NCBI GenBank assembly: GCA_019925095.2
Contig: CM034389.1
Span: forward strand, 17,967,435 to 18,031,434
DNA from: Dendrolimus kikuchii
Lineage: Eukaryota > Arthropoda > Insecta > Lepidoptera > Lasiocampidae
Direction of reading: 5' to 3'
DNA: 64,000 bases
Numbering within the stretch: position 1 is the first letter of the stretch; each line of letters opens with the position of its first letter. This document shows positions 10,258 to 20,813 of the stretch, piece by piece. The position numbers and the translations under genes are program-made. The notes under the pieces were generated by a model. It was not told where the DNA came from. It made no database searches and saw only the letters and a program-made list of their open reading frames with translations.

Positions 10258-10583
10258 AGCCTTCCAGCATCTAGGGAGCGTAGGAGTCATCCCCCTGTTG
10301 ACGAAGTTAGTTTGCACTGCTTCCCGGGGCATTCTCAAGCACTAATACGCTAGGATCAGCGTGTGCGTAACTACGTTCTAAGGGTGGTTTTAGTTTTAGG
10401 AGTGTTGCTTATGGGTTACCTCTCCACATAGCGGGAGGTACCTTGCAGAGTCTCCACACATGCCGGCGATTGACTTTGGTGGCTGCGCTATCTTCAGTGG
10501 CGTCACCTCTTATCGCTTTCGTCTAATCCCTAACAAAGGACCCGGTAGTGTGCGAAATGCATTTTCCCCGCGTCAAAAAAAAA
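10258..10583 (+). mobile_element. Poly(A) retroposon with 15-bp target duplication
   Basis: A 326-bp insert ends in nine A residues (10575-10583) and is bounded by identical copies of GTCTAACCTTCAAGT at 10243-10257 and 10584-10598. The insert is GC-rich and includes GACCCGGTAGTGTGCGAAAT shortly before the tail, which resembles the 3' untranslated region of lepidopteran LINEs. There is no open frame. It is a 5'-truncated LINE 3' end or a SINE mobilised by one. Confidence 0.85.
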
Positions 10584-10929
10584 GTCTAACCTTCAAGTGT
10601 CGCGGGTATACTAAGTAGTGGTTCGTTTATGGGTTATTGAAGTAATTCTATTCTTTCTGCCTCTAGCTATAACAATTAAATTTATTTATTTATTTACAAA
10701 CGAGTAGTTGAATGTAATCTCGTGATGAAGGTGAGGGCTTACCATAGGAGTTTTTAAAAACCAATAACTGTACGTATGTCATACAACGTTTTTCGACATA
10801 TTTGCGGGAAACCAGTACAGTAGGTAATGAAATAATCGTAAATATCAGTCGGAAAGTTGCAACAATCTTTGACGTTTCTTATATGGAAACGGCGCCACGT
10901 GTGCGTGGTGAGAATTAGAAATACATCTT

Positions 10930-11175
10930 TCATCTCATTTTCTCTATAGCAATAAAGTGAAACAAATGTATTGATCAAAATCGCTTCCAAGGAGGTTCGA
11001 TTATACAGTTTATTTATTTTCGTAATATGAAACTCCTTGGTGAAAGTTTTATATTTTTTTTTTTCACCTAAGCACCTATTTTACCGTACATTTCATTATG
11101 TGTTCCGTAATTTTTAACTTTCAAATAAAGGCTTCATAAATTCATTTTTTGAGCAAATGTCTTGAAAATATTGTT
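10930..11175 (-). repeat. Interspersed repeat, inverted partner of 7745-7965
   Basis: On the minus strand this carries the same ordered blocks as 7745-7965, with more A residues in the central tract. CCAAGGAG (10988-10995) and CTCCTTGG (11033-11040) form an 8-bp inverted repeat. Confidence 0.6.
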
Positions 11176-11379
11176 ATTTATGTAGGTATGTAGAGTTTTA
11201 TCTTAAATTTAGGACTTTTGCAGTGTTACATATTTATTTGGCGTTTATCATATCTAACACATACTTTAATGTTAAAATTAAGTTAATTACATATTTATGA
11301 ATTTATGATGTGATATTTTATAACACACTTGAGAGTTATGTTCGCAATTGTTATGGTACGAGCCCAAGGTATTTCTAGC

Positions 11380-11495
11380 TTTTGACCAAATTGCTGTCGT
11401 GCTCCACGTCGAGGGCACTTAAAGGGCCATAAATTAGTGGTAGCTGCCCACAAACGGCGAGGTGGGTGGTTTGGCAAGTGAATAATGGCCTGCGG
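11380..11495. other. GC-richer unique island with duplicated motif (copy B)
   Basis: CACTTAAA, ATAAATTAGTGGT, CGAGGTGGG and TGAATAATGGC appear in the same order and spacing class as in copy A, about 1.43 kb to the left. The minus-strand ORF of 79 codons across it is not matched by copy A. Confidence 0.4.
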
Positions 11496-11810
11496 GATGC
11501 CCATAGACGGCTGAAATGTTAAAAATTTCAGCATACATTAATTCAGTAGCAAATATCGTGAATAAAGTTCGCGTAATAGCAATTTCGCGTTCGTGCGTCT
11601 ACGTTGACAGTATTTAATTTGAAAATGGAAAAATATCGTACACATGCTTTTATTGTATTCCAAAATAACTGTCTCTGTGGTTTTTGATTTTATTTTACGC
11701 CTTAGCTCTGAGGTCCTAAAGCCACCGCTTTTGCAGATTCGTAGTAAGGATATGAGAAATATCAAAGTAAGGTGGAACTCTATGTAATGTCGTATACCTA
11801 CTAGTATGTA

Positions 11811-12220
11811 CAGTCGCGGTACGAAAAGGTTCGTCACCTTAAAGTCGACTTTTGCTTACACGAGTACAAGAAACAGTACTGCCGACATTTTAAAAAATGT
11901 CACGTTTATAAAATATAGAAACGTGAAAAAAGAAAATTAAACTGTTGACAATAAGCAATAAAGAGGATATAATCACTACGCTTATCAAAAATATTAAAAT
12001 CAACAAAAAGGTTTTGTTACATCTCTAAACAGTTTTCTGAGACAAGATAGAAACTCAAACAACTTTGATCTTAGTAATTTTAAAGTTTATTGTCAAACAG
12101 TTAAACATAATTTTCTGTGGAACGGTCTGTTTTGTGACTTGCTTTGAAAAGGTAGCATGTACTCACGGAACGTTCAATGAATCAATTTGAAAACTGGCGA
12201 ACCTTTTCATACCACGACTG
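11811..12220. mobile_element. Tc1/mariner-type foldback MITE
   Basis: The element starts CAGTCGCGGTACGAAAAGGT and ends with the complement ACCTTTTCATACCACGACTG. It is bordered by TA on both sides (11809-11810 and 12221-12222). The CAGT…ACTG termini and TA duplication are typical of Tc1/mariner elements. Inverted similarity continues inward: ATTAAACTGTTGACAATAA near 11937 pairs with TTATTGTCAAACAGTTAAA near 12090, so almost the whole 410 bp could fold back. There is no transposase frame. Confidence 0.8.
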
Positions 12221-12222
12221 TA

Positions 12223-13550
12223 CAGACACGTGTCAACTTCATTAAACGATTCACCAAAAGCGCCTGCTTTAGGTACACTGAACCATAATATTTGATATAA
12301 ATGTCATTTGAGGCCGAAGATAAAGAGATTACTTTTTAGTTCGTATAATGCTAAAGGCCTTGTGAGGAGCAGGTCTTTAGTTTAAAACATCTAATATGTA
12401 GATAAGGAAAATTGACATACAATATACATTTGTGTTATGAGAAACACAACGGATAACGTGGGGCTGATCCTAGTAACTTCCAGACTGGAACAAATATAGG
12501 AAAGGTTGTTTTAAAGATTAATGTTGCCGGGGATCGAATTCGGTGATACTCATAGCAATAGACAATACCGTCCGTCAAAGTTAAATTTCCTTTAACTAAT
12601 TTAATTACTTTTTCCTTTTAGGTAAGCCCTCAATTTGTTCGCATCAATGAACTCGTTTTTTCAACAATCTCCAGACATGTAAGTAATAATTTTAATGTGT
12701 TAATGTTATACTTTTACCACAGATTAATATTATTATAGTTCAAAACATTCATTTAATTTATTTAAGTAGTGTATTGCGAATATATTTAGTTTAGAATAAC
12801 TTACAATGTAGCTGAGCTGGTTTATTATTTATTTATGACCGTTTTCTACCCATAACTTACCGACTGTTCATTTGCTTTACTATCCATTAATTTTTTTATT
12901 TTATTTACTTATGTATTTACAATGTCATAACAGTTTTAACTCTAAACCGACAATTTAAGTATATTATTATCCTTAGTCTATGGCTGAGTAAGTGAATACT
13001 CTTCAATGCCCTTGCTGCGCATTTCCATAAGATACGTAAAAATATCTAAGTTTAGATTCTCGTCTCAAATTTGACATAAGCAGACAAGCTTCCAGAGTTC
13101 GCAGTAAGAATTTATAGGCGCTAATTACTTGAGAATAACTAATTTATTTATTGTAAGATTACAAGCAGTGGGTTGAAGTTGGTATACAAATTGTAGTTCT
13201 AAAAATGACGTAATATTCTTCTTATATGTCACGTTGTCGTTGACTTTTGATGCTTGAAGTTATAGTCGCGTTCGCGACAACAAGTACTTTCAAAATTCAA
13301 CCGATGGTAAAGCAAGTGAATGAATAAGTAAGATATAGAAACTGGACATTAATCATAATTTTAACATTAACGAATTTATTACATATAAATTATCTTCAAT
13401 TGGAAATTATCTAATGTCTCTGAATTACATTATTCTATGCTTTACCATTACCAATTCCTGAATGAATAATACCTTATTCATTCGGATTATTTTTAGACGA
13501 TACTATGTATCTGTCTTACGGCTTCATCTGGAGTAATGTTGCGGTTATAG
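12223..13550. other. Unique AT-rich sequence
   Basis: No supported gene or repeat. Confidence 0.4.
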
Positions 13551-13552
13551 GC

Positions 13553-13700
13553 CGTTTCACACAGATGTGGCGATGGGTGTAATAAGTTATTTGTGGTGTG
13601 ATATTGTTTTTAATTGTTAATGACGTTACATATTGACAGATAACGTACATATGTATATACACTAATGTGGCCAATCATTAACGACGTTATTATTAACGCT
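13553..13700 (+). repeat. Interspersed repeat, inverted partner at 61120-61265
   Basis: The core AATTGTTAATGACGTTACAT, ATTGACAGATAACGTA and GTATATACACTA, followed by an AACG…CGTTA-rich segment, is found at 61120-61265 in opposite orientation. The family is unidentified and non-coding. Confidence 0.6.
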
Positions 13701-13704
13701 ATAA

Positions 13705-14760
13705 ATAATACGCACTTGGCCACAGTCAATCACCATAACATTATCGCAAGGGAAGACCGACGCTCACAAAAATTGTTTAATGAAAAAATCTACCGTCTGT
13801 AGCCAACAACAATAAAAGACACATAATAATACAGTGAATCTCAAAAATATTAATGCGGTAGGATGGATGGATACATAAGCGTTGCCGAAAGCAAAAACGC
13901 GCTGTCCAACTGTAAAATATTTAAACTGTCCTTCCACCGAATAAAGACTTTACACCCAAACAAAGAGCTACGTAGTCTCCGATAACTAATTGGGTCAGAC
14001 GTGGGTCAAGTGTGGTCACCGCGATCAGTATTGATAACCCGCACGCGTTGTTACAACGTCATATCTTGATGCCGAGTGGCGTATGCGAAATGGTCGCACT
14101 CTTTCATATTTATGATTCGATTAGAAAACCAAAATTGGAATGACATTCGATTTGAAGCGCTCGAGATCCAATTGCACGTCCTCTCAGTGCTCCTGACCTA
14201 TAAACGAATTGTACAGCTTCAAAAGAATTGACTGAATTTTATTATTTCCTATTTTTTCCTACAAAACTTTTCAATAGCATACACATGTACACTGATCATT
14301 ATTGGTATATTAATACAAATTGTTGTATTAACAGGAATTATTTATTGTTCGTATGTGTAGATAGATACGTATATGCAATTTAGAATATTAAAATCTTTAT
14401 ATATATGTATGAATTGCCTCTTTGCTTCAATAATGTATGTAACACACTGAAACATGAAGTTTTAGAAAAGATTTAAATATCCTTCAAACAATATTTTTAT
14501 ATCCAAACAAATAACGTTTTTCTGTCAACCTACAATGTATTTTAAAAGTATCACTATAATTGTTTCAATACAATTATTTTTTATAGTTAAAAATCTATTC
14601 CAAAATTTCAATTTTCTAAATAACACATTATTGAAATATAAAGACGATGTATATAGTAGTTTATTTTTAATGTTTTTATTATTAGTTAATTATATTAGTG
14701 TTATTTTAGTTTAGCACACCACCAAAATATGTATACGTTTTCTTTAAAATCTCCTTAGAC
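13705..14760. other. Unique AT-rich sequence
   Basis: No supported gene or repeat. A patch at about 14000-14100 is GC-richer without an open frame. Confidence 0.4.
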
Positions 14761-14763
14761 ACT

Positions 14764-14875
14764 AGGTTGCCTGGAAGAGGTCGCTTGGAGCGATAAAGCC
14801 ACCCTTAGTTCTAATGCAAATGTATTCCATATTAGTTGTCTAGGTTTAAGCTTATGGTGAACAATAAAGAGTTTT
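14764..14875 (+). mobile_element. LINE 3' end with terminal hairpin, copy 1
   Basis: TTGCCTGGAAGAGGTCGCTT then GGAGCGATAAAGCCACC is the conserved 3' segment of a lepidopteran LINE. TCGCT and AGCGA pair as a short hairpin. It is followed by GAACAATAAAGAG, a polyadenylation-like signal. Related copies lie at 17708, 38548, 53468 and 59430 on the plus strand and at 33297 and 49236 on the minus strand. Confidence 0.6.
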
Positions 14876-14998
14876 CAGTCATTCATTTATATTCCGTACA
14901 AAATATGGTAGCTATGATGAATTCCATAACACATATAATATTATCGATAAACGTCTTAACATTTTTTATGAAACGGCACGACAAAACTATGTTACATA

Positions 14999-15367
14999 TT
15001 TTTCAACACACTTGCTCATAAAGTGGCTCTATGGTCACCGCAATTAGGCACAGAATGACACCCATTATCAAACTGTGAGTAAAAAACATTATAACTCACT
15101 AGTGAGTTATAGATTTTTTTTTTAAATTTTATGGGTTGAGTTGCTTTGTTCTTAAAAAAGTTTTTATTCAAAAAAAAAGATCGTGTTCTATAGAACAAAT
15201 AAATTAATGTTCCTATTGCTTGCTCATTTCATGCAACTTCTTATTTAAATAGATAATTTTAACTCGTACGTGTTTAATAAATAAAACTTTCACTCATATA
15301 TAACTTTTTTTATCTACTAAATAAAATGAGTTTTTGTTGTTATTTTATTCACAAGTGTGTTGAAAAA
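14999..15367. mobile_element. Terminal-inverted-repeat element with central palindrome
   Basis: TTTTTCAACACACTTG at 14999-15014 is repeated perfectly in inverted form at 15352-15367. Near the left side lies a perfect 22-bp palindrome with half-site TATAACTCACT (15090-15111). The inner sequence is AT-rich and has no transposase. The flanks do not show a clear target duplication. Confidence 0.6.
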
Positions 15368-15393
15368 CGTCGTATGATACACGTGTGTATTGA

Positions 15394-15465
15394 TGATTAC
15401 CGTCCTCGGCTCTCTTAAGACCCTCGCCTACGGCTCGAGTCTCAATGGCGCCTCGGCGGTAATCA
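15394..15465. other. GC-rich structured island
   Basis: TGATTACCG at 15394-15402 pairs with CGGTAATCA at 15457-15465. Between them is a GC-rich segment with CCTCGGC twice and CTCG…CGAG. It stands out sharply against the AT-rich surroundings and could fold into a branched hairpin of about 72 nt. Its nature is unknown. Confidence 0.4.
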
Positions 15466-15474
15466 CCAATGTTA

Positions 15475-16320
15475 CACACTAGTACCATAATGTACTATTA
15501 TGTGCACAGATACCTGTAACGTCATATCGCAAATCTTTAGACACATTTTGTATAAATTAATGTCTAATAGATGTCATCCGGCTCAGTGAATTTCTAATCT
15601 GATCTGTTTTTCTTCTAGTTGGTTTCTTATAGAAACATATTTCCTATATCATTCTGAAAATAACATACAGTAAATTATATCTAACCACGCTAATTTATAG
15701 GTGAATTTTTTATACGTATAAATCTGAAATTGGGTTTATATTTTTGTTTGTTCCTTTTTCATGGTATTAGATGTGAATCGATTTTCATATTATAGAATAT
15801 TAAATATTCCTTTATATAGGAAGTTTAGAGTTCGGAGAAACAGTATACTATACCCCGAAAAATGTGTCAGCTCTATTCGGATATGTACCTATATATGAAA
15901 TTTACGCAAGTGAAGAATGAAGGAAATTGAAGCTACAAAACAGATAAGACCTATTGTTGTGACTACATAGTCATAAAATTAAACAAGTCTTTGTTTATCT
16001 TCCTAAAGTCAAAGTAAAGAGCACTTCAAATTGACGTTTACGTATGAGTGAACGAATGAACGCGAAATGTCTACTACAAAGATCACAGTAAACGAATATT
16101 CATTATTTATGCCTAGTCATATGAAAAACAGGCGTAATAATATGCATGTGATATTTATCTTACCTCTTCCCTCGCTTTAGAAATATGTGCACATCAACAT
16201 AAGAAGAGAAAAACCGCATCCTATTAAATTCCTTTCAGCGCAGTGAAAACAGTTTTGCGCGCTGAAAGTGTGAAAGATAATATACATATGTACAGTAACT
16301 ATGTGCCTTAAACATTATCG
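15475..16320. other. Unique AT-rich sequence
   Basis: No supported gene or repeat. Confidence 0.4.
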
Positions 16321-16329
16321 CTTTGAGAT

Positions 16330-16570
16330 TTACGCTCGGAACCTAAACTATTCCGCACTTGACTTTCTATTTCCGCCGGATTGCACCGCCTTATCCTACG
16401 GGATCTTCACAAGGATAAATGAGGAAACTTGCTTCCCGGCTTTGTCTCAGTTAAGTGGGATACTCGATTGAGAGTTCATTCTACGTTCCCATTTTGCACG
16501 GTTCAATGTAGGTCCCGCTGATAATGAATGCCGCTCGCTTTCTGAGATTCTGCGCAATAGTAACGATAAT
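16330..16570. other. GC-richer unique island
   Basis: About 240 bp of balanced composition without long open frames or matches to other repeats in the window. It is a candidate conserved non-coding element. Nothing in the sequence proves function. Confidence 0.25.
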
Positions 16571-16574
16571 GCTG

Positions 16575-17705
16575 AATGAAAAGTAACCCTTGGCCTTGGT
16601 CTACTAATTTATTCTAATCTCAAGAGATGTCTGGACTGGGATGTTACTTTATTATTTTTAGCAAAAAAGAATACAACAACTAAATATTTTGTTTTCATAT
16701 TTTCAACTTTATCAGTATTCATCCAAAACATACGTCGTATACATTAAGATTTGTCATATATGGAAATGAATATGATTGATCAGGAAAAAAAATTAAGATT
16801 ATGTTACATGGACAAGAAAATAACATATTGACGATAAATTTGTATTAATTCACATTCCAGAGGTTGAGGCATTTTCATAAACTCAAATATTCGTAAATGT
16901 TATGCGACAGGATTATATTATTATTGGGGGAAACTATACCATTGTGGGAACGTTCCCGATAAGTTGCAACGATTTGGAACTAATATTTTATCTTATTAAA
17001 ATTATACCCTTTTTATTTAGCTCTATTTTGTAATATAGCTCAATTTTTAATTTATTTTTAAGTTTATATTGTATTTAAATTATGTTTATTTTTAGTATTT
17101 AATTATATTTTTAAATTACTTTAGTGTCACATACGTATTGACTTAACTAATAAAGATATACTAATAATCTACATGTTTGTTATAAATCTCTGTATTTCAT
17201 GAAATTTTCAAGTGAAACCATCGTTCGCTACTTGTTCTATATAAATTCCAACTTTTCACATGACTTGGGATATTAAACTTTGATATAAATATTTCCTTCT
17301 CGTTAAAAAATACAGACCCATACGCTACGCGAAAAACGCAATATTGTATTGTGCTCAAAGAAAAATATTGCAATTCCGCTTTCGCGCAATTTCCCAGGAA
17401 TTGCTTTTTCATATGGTGCATATTCCATTCATTTGTTCTCGCTTTTGTGGTTTATTTTATTAACCATGTATTTCTATAAACTATCTAGGTTATTACTGTT
17501 AGACATAATTTGAATAAAAGCTAATTAAAAGCGATTGTAGGTCTTCAGATTTCCTAGAATTCATATTAACTTATAACACAGTAAAGTAGCATGTATTTTC
17601 ATTTATTTTTATAGTAGAGCTTTGAAATCAAGCGAAATTAAAAGGCGCTTTTTTACAGTATTACTACAATTGCTGCACCATTTACATCGCTTGATTCAAA
17701 TTTCT
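16575..17705. other. Unique AT-rich sequence
   Basis: No supported gene or repeat. The 74-codon minus-strand frame near 17200-17420 has no recognisable motif. Confidence 0.4.
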
Positions 17706-17707
17706 TT

Positions 17708-17775
17708 GAGTAAGGTTGCTTGAAAGAGGTCGCTTTGAGCGATAAGGCCGCCTATTGTATTGCTTAGAAAATATT
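17708..17775 (+). mobile_element. LINE 3' end with terminal hairpin, copy 2
   Basis: GGTTGCTTGAAAGAGGTCGC then TTTGAGCGATAAGGCCGCC is the same hairpin-bearing 3' segment as at 14764, here truncated soon after. Confidence 0.55.
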
Positions 17776-17984
17776 GACAGATTAAGTGCAAAAAATACTT
17801 CCAAAATAATAAAACGACAAAAACCAAGACGGAAATAACTTGTGGCGCAATCTACCCATGTACCGTTTAGAAACTTTTGAAGATTACGTTTTTACACAGC
17901 ATTTGTTATGTTTATTATTTAATTATTTAACAAGGCCCTAAAAAAGGATAAACATAAAATTATAAAAAAACATAATGAGGTATA

Positions 17985-18250
17985 TGAGGTGTCTTTAGGG
18001 TTAGAACGAAGTTTCGAAGAGCATCGTAGAAATTTTATAGTAATAAGGACAATTACAAGATCTTTTATTTTCAAAATCAGCAAATATTACACTAATGGAT
18101 ATTATTGTAAATCTTATTTTATTGCATTAAAGTTCGAAATTGTATAATAATATAAAGTGATCAGTATATTTTCTTTCGCTAACACTTTTTCAACTAGCCC
18201 CCAACAGCCGAATCGTGTCATGAGGAATTTCGTTCCAAAAATCGCAATTT
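17985..18250 (+). repeat. Interspersed repeat, direct partner at 48757-49025
   Basis: GAGGTGTCTTTAGGG, GAACGAAGTTTCGAAGA, TAATAAGGACAATTACAAGA, ATTAAAGTTCGAAATTGT and CTAGC…CCGAAT-type blocks occur in the same order at 48757-49025. The family is unidentified and non-coding. Confidence 0.65.
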
Positions 18251-18254
18251 AGTC

Positions 18255-18510
18255 AGAATTAAATAGTGTTAGTAAATTCATTAAAACAATACTTAAGCCC
18301 GATAAGTAAACCTGACGCATTTAAAAAAATATATAAATTTGTTTTTGTTGAAACTTATTCATTTTTACATTCTGTATCTGCAAGTAACGATAGACTACTT
18401 CATAGACACTAAAAATGGAGTACAGCGGGTAGACCATCTCTTCTCTAGCTAAATTAGTAAAATCTAAATAAGTGAATTGGAAAAAATAATATCTCCACAT
18501 ATTTACATAG
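18255..18510. other. AT-rich sequence, nothing identified
   Basis: Short unique spacer before the RTE insertion. Confidence 0.4.
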
Positions 18511-18524
18511 AGTTATAACAATAA

Positions 18525-18786
18525 GAATGACTAAACAGATATACAATGCAAAAGTGGATGGATGCAGAAGTCGTGGAAGGCCACGACACACCTTCCATGA
18601 TCAAATTGATCGCGTACTAGCAGAAGGTGATGTCAGGAGCGTTAAGAACAGACGAGCGTGCATGACAAGAGTTATGAATCACAAAGAAGCAAGTGAGGTG
18701 TGTAAGAATAAGCCTGAATGGCGCTCTGTTGATCGTGCCTCCCTCGCAAGGTAACTGGCGTGACGTTACGTATGTATGTATGTATG
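18525..18786 (+). mobile_element. RTE-type LINE 3' end, 11-bp target duplication
   Basis: A 5'-truncated RTE copy begins at GAATGACTAAACAG and encodes RMTKQIYNAKVDGCRSRGRP, LAEGDVRSVKNRRACMTRVM and EVCKNKPEWRSVDRAS before a stop and a (GTAT)n tail. TATAACAATAA flanks it on both sides (18514-18524 and 18787-18797), so the insertion boundaries are exact. It is only about 262 bp long, so it is dead on arrival. Confidence 0.9.
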
Positions 18787-18799
18787 TATAACAATAACA

Positions 18800-19060
18800 A
18801 ACATCTGAGTACATAACAAACTATTTAAGTTTCAATACAAATTGCAAATGTAAACGTTTTATTCAAAATAAGCTCCACTGGGGAACATTTGTTGAAGGCC
18901 ATGCAGTCAACATTTAAATCTACTTATTCTATATACACTGCTTCGCAATGTTATCGCTGTTTAAAGAGTAGAAGCTGTAAGACACTTCCAAGTAACACGT
19001 CTAGCTAAAAAAAATCTTCATGTTTATCTATCTCAGGCTCTTTTTTTTTTCAATAAATAC
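18800..19060. other. AT-rich sequence, nothing identified
   Basis: No supported feature. Confidence 0.4.
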
Positions 19061-19129
19061 AGAAGTATGTCATACAATTACTTTTCGAAAAATTCATGGA
19101 GTTTTAGTAAACTGTGCATACTCAATAAG

Positions 19130-19420
19130 ACAAAGACAATTCCCAAACAGTATGACGGCAACAACCCCAGACAACCTGTTCCAAAAATTGTGAATTCTGA
19201 TAAGTTAGTGCATCTTAACTATTCGGAACGGCATCAGTCGTTCAAAGTTTTCCCCAGCGAAAATCGTATAAACGTTAATGAAAGTCAGACGTCTCTAATG
19301 AGATTACCGCTCCCGTGAAATTGGAATCGCGTGGGACTTCTTTAATTTTCATTCAACGCGAAAATTAGGTGGATTGGAGCGCGGCGACGCGACAGGATCC
19401 CAGGTGAATGGTTCTCATTG
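19130..19420. other. GC-richer unique island
   Basis: About 290 bp of non-repetitive, balanced sequence. An 83-codon plus-strand frame (19067-19318) crosses it but shows no domain, signal or splice context. The part at 19285-19310 contains TCTCTAATGAGATTACC, whose adjoining TAAT and ATTA cores could suit homeodomain proteins. Regulatory function is speculation. Confidence 0.25.
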
Positions 19421-19589
19421 AACATTCCTATTATACCTTCGAGTTTTATTAGCCGATAATTTTATTCAATAGATTTATATTTAAATAGGTATCACACAAG
19501 CACGTACATATCTCGATTGTTCAAAGGGCTTTGAAAATGACGATCAGTTTTATAAAAACATGCCATCAATATTAGATTATTATGAATGT

Positions 19590-19614
19590 CAAAGGCACTG
19601 GGTACGTGCCTTTG
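19590..19614. other. Small perfect hairpin
   Basis: CAAAGGCAC and GTGCCTTTG pair around a 7-nt loop. No terminator or RNA gene context is evident. Confidence 0.4.
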
Positions 19615-20313
19615 GGTGTTACAAAAACGTATCTGGGTTATAGGCATCTATATTTGCTTAAATTCAATTTATCTATCCAATGTCATAATATTCTTTTGTC
19701 TTGACAGGAGTCATATAATGAGTGACATTTTATAAAATTAAAATTTAGATTTTGGTAGTAAAATTGAAGTAAAAGTCATAAGAAAAATATCAAAAATAAA
19801 ACGGTTTATTTTTTAATATTTTAAAGGGAACGTTAGGAATATGGCGCTGGACCTGATACATGCGTAATCAAGATTGCCAATACCAGGGACCCAATTCAGC
19901 TGTTACTATCTCGTCAAAATCGCCGAACCCTATCTTATCAATCGTAATTTTGCCTGATTTCGGTATCCTGTTCATTCTGCCGTGCCACGGGCTTGCCATT
20001 AGGATTTGTATAAATATTTATTAGCGAAAATATGCGAAATAAATGTTTACAACTTTGGTAGCCTTTCAGTATTCATTCGAGCTAACTACATTTCTGCTAA
20101 TGGTAATACCATTTTTTTCTACTATAATTCTGCCGCAACGATACGAGATGACATTATGGATTTAGTATACGAATTTTTGAAACTATAGCAATGGAATCGT
20201 ACTTTGAATATCTTCGCAATGTCAACATACTGAAATAGCAGAATTGGACGCCAGTAAGTGATTATTACATACTCTATGTTTGGCCACGAGTGTTTGGTGG
20301 GAAATCGAAGAAT

Positions 20314-20341
20314 GATCTTTTGTGTTGCAACACAAAAGATC
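20314..20341. repeat. Perfect 28-bp palindrome at an RTE insertion junction
   Basis: Half-site GATCTTTTGTGTTG is followed immediately by its exact complement. Its centre, TGTGTTGCAACA (20321-20332), is also found directly after the RTE tail at 20510-20521. The centre is therefore the target duplication, and the right half (CAAAAGATC) looks like an inverted copy of the left flank added at the 5' junction. Confidence 0.75.
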
Positions 20342-20509
20342 CAGGTGATGGGTGATGTCAGGAGCCTTAAGAACAGACGAGTGTGCATGACAAGAGTTAT
20401 GAATGTCAAAGAAGCAAGTGAGGTGTGTAAGAATGGGCCTAAATGGCGCTCTGTTGTTCGTGCTTACCCCGCAAGGGAACTGGCGTGAAGTTATGTATGT
20501 ATGTATGTA
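20342..20509 (+). mobile_element. RTE-type LINE 3' end, strongly 5'-truncated
   Basis: The frame GDVRSLKNRRVCMTRVMNVK, EASEVCKNGPKWRSVVRAYP and ARELA ends at TGA, followed by a TATG-repeat tail. This is the same family as 18525-18786 but shorter. It keeps the full C-terminal end that the copy at 2974 lost to a premature stop. TGTGTTGCAACA flanks it at a distance of 9 bp on the left and 0 bp on the right. Confidence 0.85.
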
Positions 20510-20654
20510 TGTGTTGCAACAAGACCTTCGTCAAATATATTATATGGCTCAGGCTTGCACCTGATGCCTATTTATTTCAGTTTCAAATTCAAATCTGACG
20601 TCTTTCTAAACTAACAGCGGCTTAAAAAGCCTCAGTAATTCGTTACTAGTAACA

Positions 20655-20745
20655 CCTATAATATTATAAAATTATAAAATGCTGTTTCTTACATTGAAGC
20701 TATTTAAAAAAACAACTGGAATACACTATATATATGTGTATGTAC

Positions 20746-20813
<68 letters not shown>

